DNA of 7,223 bases from Desulfobacteraceae bacterium (GTDB lineage: Bacteria > Desulfobacterota > Desulfobacteria > Desulfobacterales > Desulfobacteraceae). The notes under the pieces are model-generated. The model was given only the letters and a program-made list of their open reading frames with translations. It was not told where the DNA came from and made no database searches. A program made the position numbers and the translations under genes. Of the stretch, positions 1 to 5,296 are shown one piece after another (within the stretch, counting starts at the first letter, position 1; every line of letters begins with the position of its first letter). Location of the stretch: assembly GCA_003354055.1 (NCBI GenBank), contig PIVQ01000362.1, forward strand, positions 1-7,223, given 5' to 3'.

Positions 1-60
1 TTGTATTCATAGGGCTCTCTTCTTCCGGATAAAACCTGGCACAAGATATAGGGGGTGGCC

Positions 61-102
61 GGGACGGTATCTGGGAAGGCCGTAACGTTTCCTGCCATGG
101 GA
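61..102 (-). repeat. Copy of an internal piece of the exonuclease gene (gene fragment)
   Basis: This 42-base segment matches 4673-4714, inside the exonuclease gene, at 40 of 42 positions and in the same orientation; the mismatches are at 90 and 95. The first 29 bases are identical. Read on the minus strand it encodes SHGRKRYGLPRYRP, against SHARERYGLPRYRP in the intact enzyme. Weaker similarity (7 of 11 bases) continues to about position 50. Stop codons on either side (TAA at 109-111 and TGA at 7-9) and the absence of a start show that it is not a gene. It lies about 30 bases downstream of the peptidase stop codon. I see no gene and no convincing terminator in the rest of 1-131. Confidence 0.85.
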
Positions 103-131
103 TTTGTTTTAGGAATATTTTCCGGGAATCG

Positions 132-1106
132 CTATAGTTGTCCGGATTTTGCCTTTTTGACAGGTACTTTTGTTTCAGCCATTTTTCGGATCTCTTGTTG
201 GGTAAGCATTATCTGGGCTTTTAAAACGGATTCTTTTTGTTCAGCCAGGGTTTTCGCCTGGTGAATCGTTTTTTCCGCGTCCCGGAAACAGCCCTGCAGG
301 GCCAGGGTGTGTGCCAGATTGTTCATGGCGCCCAGGTGTTCAGGGTCAGTTTTCAATGCCTTTCTAAAATAGTTTTCAGCCTCGGCAAGGCTGCTTCTTT
401 TCAGGGCATTATTGCCGGCCGCAAATAGGAGTAGGCTGTCGCCGGGCCATCTTCCAAGGGCAGCCCGAAAGGCCTGCATGGCCTCAAAAGGATCGGTCGC
501 GTTTTCAAAGGCGGTAAGCCCCTGTATGTAACGCTTTGGGTCCGCGTTTTCAGGCAGCTCACCCGGTCGGAGGACCACCATGCCCCATGCGCCCGGTCTC
601 AGCCAACTCATGAGAAAAAGCCGGGTCTTCATGAGGTGCCGTTTGTCGGTTCCCGACCGAAGAATGACTTTTTCATCGGGCGCAAGTCCGATAACCACGG
701 CATAGTGATAGGCAGGCAGCTGTTCAAGACCGTAGTTTTGCAAAACCAGTACCGGCCTTTCCGCCGCAAGCTCAGCAGTCAGGGCGTTGAACTCAGGATC
801 AATGACATATGGAATTCGTCCGAAGGTACGTGCGGCAGCCAGAAGCTCCGGCTGGAAGCTGCCCTGCCTCTCCGGTACATAGGTGAGGGGGACAAGCATT
901 TGAGGGGTGACTTGAACACCAGTGGCCGCAAGTATCATGGCCAGCGATGCCGGGCCGCACTGATACTTCTCCTGGGGGAAGAAAGGGGTGTCCACAAGGT
1001 CCGGGTAGTCCTTTAGATTAACAGGCGGATACTTGGCGGCGCAGCCGAAAAACTGCCAGACCAGCAGCCATATCAACCCGCCGTATCCAAGGGCGCGTAT
1101 AGGCAT
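132..1106 (-). CDS. PA2778-family C39-like cysteine peptidase, TPR lipoprotein
   Basis: This is a probable periplasmic, membrane-anchored cysteine peptidase of 324 residues. A hydrophobic leader (about residues 6-21) ends in FFGC, giving a candidate lipobox cysteine at C22; phenylalanine at -3 is not canonical. A papain-like C39 domain covers about 40-180. It has Q45 as oxyanion candidate, catalytic C50 in QCGPAS and H134 in YHYAVVIG. Where C39 proteases usually carry Asp-Pro there is SGTD (D154), which could supply the third residue. Residues about 223-289 form two TPR-type helical pairs (NNALKRSSLAEAENYFRKAL, then NNLAHTLALQG), and the tail is lysine-rich. No ABC transporter domains are present, unlike bacteriocin-exporting C39 proteins. 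The ATG is 5 bases after the stop of the upstream PA2779-type gene. An AGGGA overlaps that stop but sits only 2 bases from the ATG, so expression probably depends on coupling. The family assignment rests on architecture and on the neighbour. The substrate is unknown. Confidence 0.85.
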   Translation of the reverse strand: MPIRALGYGGLIWLLVWQFFGCAAKYPPVNLKDYPDLVDTPFFPQEKYQCGPASLAMILAATGVQVTPQMLVPLTYVPERQGSFQPELLAAARTFGRIPYVIDPEFNALTAELAAERPVLVLQNYGLEQLPAYHYAVVIGLAPDEKVILRSGTDKRHLMKTRLFLMSWLRPGAWGMVVLRPGELPENADPKRYIQGLTAFENATDPFEAMQAFRAALGRWPGDSLLLFAAGNNALKRSSLAEAENYFRKALKTDPEHLGAMNNLAHTLALQGCFRDAEKTIHQAKTLAEQKESVLKAQIMLTQQEIRKMAETKVPVKKAKSGQL

Positions 1107-1111
1107 TTTCC

Positions 1112-1492
1112 CTACAACCGGTTGAATATATTGGTGACACCGACCATTTCCAGAACAACCAGAACGATGAGCAGGACGCCGAGAACGGCCAGCACATTTG
1201 ACCCGGCAGGCAGATCGTCCATTTTCTGCTGCATTTCAGCTAGTTCGGCCTGGCTCAAAGACCCGATTCGCCGACGGGCATCTTCAGGGTCAACTCCCAG
1301 GGAAACCAGTTGTTCCTGAACGTCCCGGCGCTCAAGTAGGGTCGCAATCTTTTCGGTGGTGATATTCTGTTCCCGGTCGATATAGACAGAGGTGTCGATC
1401 AGGGCTGCCCGGGCCGCCGGCACCAGGCTCGACGTATAGAAAAACATGGTTGTCAGAAAACAAATGAAAAATCTGTATTTTGCTGTTTGCAT
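1112..1492 (-). CDS. PA2779-family small exported membrane protein
   Basis: This 126-residue protein has no known biochemical function. An N-terminal signal peptide (hydrophobic about 7-24) ends in ARA-A, with likely cleavage after A29. The middle (about 30-95) is charged and helical (TTEKIATLLERRDVQEQL, then a short acidic, arginine-rich stretch and SQAELAEMQQKMDDLP). A strong hydrophobic helix follows (about 99-118), ending in a short NIFNRL tail. The mature protein would therefore be held in the inner membrane by its C-terminus with its body in the periplasm. Length, order of segments and position before a C39-TPR lipoprotein match the PA2779 family of Pseudomonas aeruginosa and other proteobacteria. 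There is no Gly-Gly leader motif, so if it is a substrate of the neighbouring peptidase the cut site is not the classical C39 one. The start has a good AGGAG at 9 bases. It is the first gene behind the sigma-54 promoter. Confidence 0.85.
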   Translation of the reverse strand: MQTAKYRFFICFLTTMFFYTSSLVPAARAALIDTSVYIDREQNITTEKIATLLERRDVQEQLVSLGVDPEDARRRIGSLSQAELAEMQQKMDDLPAGSNVLAVLGVLLIVLVVLEMVGVTNIFNRL

Positions 1493-1501
1493 TTACTTTA
1501 T

Positions 1502-1506
1502 CTCCT
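1502..1506 (-). promoter_or_regulatory. Ribosome binding site of the PA2779-family gene
   Basis: AGGAG on the minus strand lies 9 bases before the ATG at 1490-1492. It is the strongest Shine-Dalgarno match at any start in the window and fixes this start codon. Confidence 0.75.
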
Positions 1507-1534
1507 AAGGTTATTGGGTTCTTCCACAAATACA

Positions 1535-1546
1535 GGGCCGCGGCCC
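1535..1546. repeat. Perfect 12-base GC palindrome in the leader
   Basis: GGGCCGCGGCCC is its own reverse complement. It would cover about +5 to +16 of a transcript starting near 1550. As RNA it could fold as a GGGC/GCCC stem with a CGCG loop, protecting the 5' end. As DNA it could be a protein site. The sequence is certain; the role is not. Confidence 0.6.
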
Positions 1547-1560
1547 GACTCCCTTTGCAG

Positions 1561-1576
1561 AGCAAGGGGTGTGCCA
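1561..1576 (-). promoter_or_regulatory. Sigma-54 (RpoN) -24/-12 promoter of the PA2779-PA2778 operon
   Basis: The minus strand reads TGGCACACCCCTTGCT, which fits every defined position of the RpoN consensus TGGCACRNNNNTTGCW. The -24 GG (1575-1574) and -12 GC (1563-1562) have the required spacing. The expected transcription start is about 1550, giving a leader of about 58 bases with a proper ribosome binding site. The site lies in a non-coding gap, in the right orientation, directly before the operon. RpoN promoters need an AAA+ enhancer-binding activator; none is encoded here. I infer that this operon is silent unless such an activator is switched on. Confidence 0.85.
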
Positions 1577-1615
1577 TGATTGTAAGCTTTCGATTCTAAA
1601 GGTTTTTTTGTTTTT

Positions 1616-1631
1616 TGGTTGTGTAGAACCA
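1616..1631. promoter_or_regulatory. Inverted repeat, candidate upstream activator site
   Basis: TGGTTGTGTAGAACCA has perfect 5-base arms around a 6-base centre. Its centre is about 74 bases upstream of the predicted sigma-54 start, close to where enhancer-binding proteins often bind. Short arms like these can occur by chance, so this is only a candidate. Confidence 0.25.
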
Positions 1632-1644
1632 GGGGGCAGGTTAC

Positions 1645-1677
1645 AAAAATTTCATCCGGGAATACGTTTTTTTCCGG
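1645..1677 (-). terminator. Weak candidate terminator after the histidine kinase gene
   Basis: On the minus strand, about ten bases after the kinase stop, CCGGAAA and TTCCCGG could form a 7-base stem with one mismatch and an 8-base loop (1656-1677). ATGAAATTTTT follows. The T tract is not directly adjacent and the stem is imperfect, so termination may be partial and some readthrough into the PA2779-PA2778 operon is possible. Confidence 0.25.
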
Positions 1678-1687
1678 TTCTCGATCC

Positions 1688-4309
1688 TTAAATTGGAAGT
1701 TTGATAATAAATTTAGTACCTTTTCCTAAAACGGATTCAACTTCCATTTTGCCTCTGTGATCATCAACAATAATAAAATAAGAAACAGATAGGCCTAATC
1801 CGGTACCTTGATCAACACTTTTGGTTGTAAAAAAGGGTTCAAAAATTCGTTTTCGTGTTTCCTGGTCAATACCAGGTCCATTATCCTCTATCTCAATACA
1901 AGCCATTTTTGATAGTTTACGAATACGAATTATTATTTCAGGGGTATAATTTCGATGCTGCTTTAGACTCATCGCCTCAGAAGCATTTTTTATTATATTG
2001 AAAAATACTTGTTGTATCTTGCTTCCTTCACATAGAACGGAAGGGATATTAGAGCCGTATTGCCTGATTATCTCAATTTGTTTGAAATCATATTTTTTTT
2101 TGAGATCGTAATCATTTTGTGCAAGCTCAATTGTATTATCAATTAGTTCGTTGATTTCATGCTCGTTTCTGACCGAATCACTTTTTTTTGCAAAACTCAG
2201 CATGTTTTGAATAATTTTTGCGGCACGGATACCGGCCTGATTAATACTCGCAAGTTGATCTAAGATCCCTCGCTTTTCCATGAATTTATTTATAACAGGC
2301 ATTGAGGTACCTAATTCTCGGGCAATCTTATTATTCGCAGGTAAGTCCGTTGTAAGCCTGTTATGAATGACCTGTGCGTTTTGCATCATACCGGCCAATG
2401 GATTATTTAGTTCATGGGCCATTCCTGCTGCAAGACCTCCGACGGACATCATTTTTTCTGACTGAATCATCATCTCTTCATTTTTTTTCTGGAAGGTAAT
2501 GTCATTTACTAAAGAGGCAACTCCCGTCACATTGCCATCAGTATCTTTCAACGTTGTATTGTACCAGTCACAAAGAATTCGTCTTCCGGCTTTGGTAATA
2601 TTTTCGTTGGTACTTCGCTCTCCTCCGCAATCGTTTGATAACTCCTGGAACGTGTCTTGAACAACATCTTTAACCTCTTCGGAAAGTATCAATTCAATCG
2701 CATGTTTTCCAATGGCCTCTTCCCTTGTATAGCCAAATATCCTTTCTGCCGCAGGGTTCCATTCCAGTACTTTAAAATGTAAATCCCACGTGATTGCTCC
2801 TATCGGTGTGTTCTGAAGATGAATTGACAGTTGATGTTCACTTTCTTTTAGTGATTCCTGTGATTTCTTATGAGACATAATCTCATGGTTCAATTTTTTG
2901 TTGGAGTTTCTAAGTTCTTCAGTCCTACGATTGAACCAAAACGCAAGATCGCCAATTTCATTTTTTGGCGTTTCCGGCAAAGTTACCAACTGCTCACCTT
3001 GACCCCGCACTGTTCTGATTAATTGTTTGGTCATGTCTCTTAAAGGCATTATAAGTATATATCTAAGGTATAAATAAGCTATAAATACAGACAGCAACAT
3101 CCCAATTGAAAGGTATATAAGAATTTGCTGCGAAATGCGATTTGCAACCTTTGTAACCTGGGTTTGAGAGGATACAATCACAATTTTCCAATAAGTTTTG
3201 GGCATTAAAAAAAACGATGCAACTGCCGGCTCATTCAATAGAAAATCATTTTCAATGGTAATCGGTTTGAAATTTGTTGAAATCAATTTCCCGGAAGGTC
3301 TGATAAACATGGCGACGATCAATTGTGCCTCGTGAAGATTAATTTGGTAGCTTTCAGAAGCAATGGCTTGTGCCAGTTCATTATTGGAACCTACATCTTG
3401 TAAACTCTGGTCGAGAATTTGCCTATTCATCACTTCTAATGCCATAGCAATTTTTAAAAATTGAGGCTCCTTTTCTGATAACTGCGTGACATTAATAAAT
3501 TCTTCTACTTTTTTTGAAAGTTTCGCAGGTGTTTTTACATAGGACTGATCGGGAAAAGATAAGAATTTATTGTTCCTGTCAACCGCGAATATATACCCGT
3601 TAAAAACGGTGGCTTCTTTATCTAAAAAAATTTTTAAATCATTCAACTTCAGGTCAACAGTGCTGACACCGCTAAATTTTTTGCCGTCAAAGATCGGTAT
3701 AGTCGTGGTTACCATCGGTTCATTTGAATAGGGATCAATATATGATTGTGACCAGTAGGTATCAGTCTTTTTTAGATACCTGGCCGGTACATACCACTCT
3801 TCTAAGTGATAACCCGGACCGTCAAGGTCATTATAGTCATTAAAGTAAACAGGGGTGTTTTCAGCGCCATACCCCCAGAAAAAACTCCTGCGTTCTACTT
3901 CCGGATCAAATACATATGGTTCAGGCCAGATTCCACCACCAGCGACTTTTACATGTGACTCTTTTCCATAGAGGATTTGTGAAACCGTTTTTTTGTATAA
4001 TTGTTCGTCTTTAGGTATTGTTTCAGCAATATTTGCTAAGGATTTTGCCAGTGCCTCTGCATAATTGATACGTTGCCCCAATTGTTCGACAATTGTACGT
4101 CCCTTCTGTTCAATATATCTATAATTTTCTTGGATCATTAATGATTTACCGATTGTCTGAACAACGACAATAATGATGACAGCGCTGGCAAGCATTAAAA
4201 GGATGAACAAAAGATTGATTCTGAACTGAAGTGTTTTATGCACTATAAATCGTGAGCGATTTTTGTAATCTTGTTTTGGATGATTCTCGGCTTTCCGGTT
4301 TAGTTGCAT
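1688..4309 (-). CDS. Membrane sensor histidine kinase (dCache-HAMP-PAS-HisKA-HATPase)
   Basis: This 873-residue inner-membrane sensor kinase autophosphorylates on a histidine and should pass the phosphate to an unknown response regulator. In order: TM1 (about 32-53); a large periplasmic double-Cache (PDC) domain (about 60-390) with FWGYG, EEWYVPARY, YWSQSYID and MVTTTIPIF segments; TM2 (about 395-417); HAMP (about 418-470); a short coiled coil; PAS (about 493-605); and HisKA with the H-box AAGMAHELNNPLAG, phospho-acceptor H632. The catalytic domain has the N-box NIIKNASEA (N771, N775), G1 DNGPG (809-813), F-box FEPFFTT and G2 GTGLGLSV, all intact. The two HisKA helices are joined by an extended segment (about 650-690). 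There is no receiver domain and no regulator gene nearby, so it is an orphan kinase. The gene is markedly AT-richer than both flanks (one sampled line has 18 G/C of 60), suggesting a different history. The start is preceded by AAGAGTG. Confidence 0.93.
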   Translation of the reverse strand: MQLNRKAENHPKQDYKNRSRFIVHKTLQFRINLLFILLMLASAVIIIVVVQTIGKSLMIQENYRYIEQKGRTIVEQLGQRINYAEALAKSLANIAETIPKDEQLYKKTVSQILYGKESHVKVAGGGIWPEPYVFDPEVERRSFFWGYGAENTPVYFNDYNDLDGPGYHLEEWYVPARYLKKTDTYWSQSYIDPYSNEPMVTTTIPIFDGKKFSGVSTVDLKLNDLKIFLDKEATVFNGYIFAVDRNNKFLSFPDQSYVKTPAKLSKKVEEFINVTQLSEKEPQFLKIAMALEVMNRQILDQSLQDVGSNNELAQAIASESYQINLHEAQLIVAMFIRPSGKLISTNFKPITIENDFLLNEPAVASFFLMPKTYWKIVIVSSQTQVTKVANRISQQILIYLSIGMLLSVFIAYLYLRYILIMPLRDMTKQLIRTVRGQGEQLVTLPETPKNEIGDLAFWFNRRTEELRNSNKKLNHEIMSHKKSQESLKESEHQLSIHLQNTPIGAITWDLHFKVLEWNPAAERIFGYTREEAIGKHAIELILSEEVKDVVQDTFQELSNDCGGERSTNENITKAGRRILCDWYNTTLKDTDGNVTGVASLVNDITFQKKNEEMMIQSEKMMSVGGLAAGMAHELNNPLAGMMQNAQVIHNRLTTDLPANNKIARELGTSMPVINKFMEKRGILDQLASINQAGIRAAKIIQNMLSFAKKSDSVRNEHEINELIDNTIELAQNDYDLKKKYDFKQIEIIRQYGSNIPSVLCEGSKIQQVFFNIIKNASEAMSLKQHRNYTPEIIIRIRKLSKMACIEIEDNGPGIDQETRKRIFEPFFTTKSVDQGTGLGLSVSYFIIVDDHRGKMEVESVLGKGTKFIIKLPI

Positions 4310-4434
4310 TTTTTCACTCTTTTGAAATTAGTGCGATGTAATTTCCTCAATCACATCTCATCAGTGGAAAAAAATAACTGAGTTTCCAGTATTAAGCAGA
4401 GCAACTTTTAGTGCAGGTTCATTATTCTATTCAT

Positions 4435-4462
4435 ATTATATTAAAAAAAAATGATATGCAAA
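4435..4462 (-). promoter_or_regulatory. Candidate sigma-70 promoter of the histidine kinase gene
   Basis: On the minus strand a perfect TATAAT (4440-4435) lies 16 bases downstream of TTTGCA (4462-4457, four of six matches to TTGACA). It is about 125 bases before the kinase ATG. The region is very AT-rich, so a chance TATAAT is possible. Confidence 0.35.
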
Positions 4463-4484
4463 AAAATCTTTAATTACGGTTCCT

Positions 4485-4498
4485 CACAAGTACCTGTG
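4485..4498. repeat. Near-palindrome upstream of the kinase promoter
   Basis: CACAAGTACCTGTG has 7-base arms with one mismatch. It lies just upstream of the candidate -35 box (4457-4462) and could be an operator. No regulator is known. Confidence 0.3.
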
Positions 4499-4500
4499 TC

Positions 4501-4537
4501 ATGAGTTCTGAGTCAGACCCGGCGACCCGGCACTCAT
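4501..4537. repeat. Inverted repeat enclosing a tandem octamer
   Basis: ATGAGT (4501-4506) is answered by ACTCAT (4532-4537); a second TGAGT (4509-4513) can pair with the same arm. Between them lies GACCCGGC twice in tandem (4516-4523 and 4524-4531). It sits 33 bases past the exonuclease stop, where base composition switches from GC-rich to AT-rich. It could be a transcript-end structure for the DUF294-exonuclease unit, though no T tract follows directly, or a copy of a short dispersed (REP-like) element. Confidence 0.5.
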
Positions 4538-4570
4538 ACCATAATCGCATATAACTCGTCAGTATTGGGT

Positions 4571-5293
4571 TCAGCGCCAGAGCTCGCACACCGGGGTGTC
4601 CTGCGAAAACTGATCCGCCACCTGGGCCATGAAAAGTTCTGCCGTGGACAGGGCATCGGTCAGGGCATGGTGGGGACGGTATCTGGGAAGGCCGTAACGT
4701 TCCCTGGCATGGGAGAGACGGAGAGACGGACTGTTTTTATCCCCCATCCACCGCTGGATAAAGTTGGGGCGGTAAATGGGATGTTTTCGGGATTCCAGTT
4801 CCATAGTATCGATGGCAGGGAATTCCAGAGGTTCGCCGATAAGGTCCATGGTGGCTTTGTTCAGGAATCCCCGCTCAATCCTGCAGTAATGGGCGATAAT
4901 GACATTGCCGGCCATGGCTTTGAGCACATGACTCAGGGTGTCTCCGAAGCCCGGGGAGGTTGCAAGGTGGGTATGGGTGATGCCGTGGATGGTGCTCATG
5001 GGATCTTCAGGGTTTTCATCCGGACGGATGGTCCAGTTCCGGGCGTTGCTGCAGGAGATCCTATTATAGGTATGGGAGATGAATCCGATACTGACAATAG
5101 CGTCCTTTTCCGGATCCAGACCGGTTGTCTCAAGGTCCAGGGCCAGAAAATTCACCTGGCTGATCGGGGTATGGGGTTGAACCTGGAAGGCCTTATAAAA
5201 ATCTTTTAGCCCGGGATTCATTGATTCATAGGCCAGCCGGGAAAACCGGCTTTTCCAGTCGATAGGCGTCTGGGTTTGGGATCTACCGAACAT
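4571..5293 (-). CDS. DEDDh 3'-5' exonuclease (DnaQ/PolC epsilon-like)
   Basis: This 240-residue cytoplasmic exonuclease probably removes nucleotides from 3' ends of DNA or RNA with two metal ions. About 45 N-terminal residues precede the RNase-H-like fold. Exo I is FLALDLETTG (D53, E55). Exo II is IIAHYCRIERGFL, where the usual aspartate is E140. Exo III is PRYRPHHALTDA (H208, D213), the DEDDh signature. It is a stand-alone domain without polymerase parts. The start ATG lies 3 bases after the stop of the DUF294 gene with only a weak purine-rich stretch before it, so translation is likely coupled. DUF294 proteins and this type of exonuclease are often neighbours in proteobacteria, which suggests a joint role in nucleotide or signal metabolism rather than proofreading; this is inference. 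A 42-base part of the gene is repeated at 61-102. Confidence 0.9.
   Translation of the reverse strand: MFGRSQTQTPIDWKSRFSRLAYESMNPGLKDFYKAFQVQPHTPISQVNFLALDLETTGLDPEKDAIVSIGFISHTYNRISCSNARNWTIRPDENPEDPMSTIHGITHTHLATSPGFGDTLSHVLKAMAGNVIIAHYCRIERGFLNKATMDLIGEPLEFPAIDTMELESRKHPIYRPNFIQRWMGDKNSPSLRLSHARERYGLPRYRPHHALTDALSTAELFMAQVADQFSQDTPVCELWR
4673..4714 (-). repeat. Exonuclease-gene copy of the 42-base direct repeat
   Basis: This is the intact, in-frame member of the pair with 61-102; it encodes the Exo III region just before and including P207. Its right boundary coincides with a tandem octamer, AGAGACGG at 4714-4721 and 4722-4729, which may mark a recombination or slippage point. Confidence 0.85.
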
Positions 5294-5296
5294 TTG

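Noticed and set aside
37..52. TGGCAC on the plus strand as a possible -24 element
   Set aside because: There is no TTGC at the required distance.
55..264. 69-residue plus-strand open frame sharing residues with the antisense of the exonuclease gene
   Set aside because: The shared part is only the antisense of the 42-base repeat; the rest is antisense to the peptidase gene.
1332..1577. 81-residue open frame on the minus strand starting within the sigma-54 promoter
   Set aside because: It overlaps the PA2779-family gene in another frame, would start upstream of the predicted transcript start, and lacks a ribosome binding site and recognisable domains.
4400..4415. Possible sigma-54 promoter before the kinase gene (TTGCT at the -12 position, minus strand)
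   Set aside because: The essential -24 GG is not present; only TG aligns.
4565..5209. 214-residue open frame on the plus strand
   Set aside because: It is the antisense shadow of the exonuclease gene, whose motifs are clear on the other strand.
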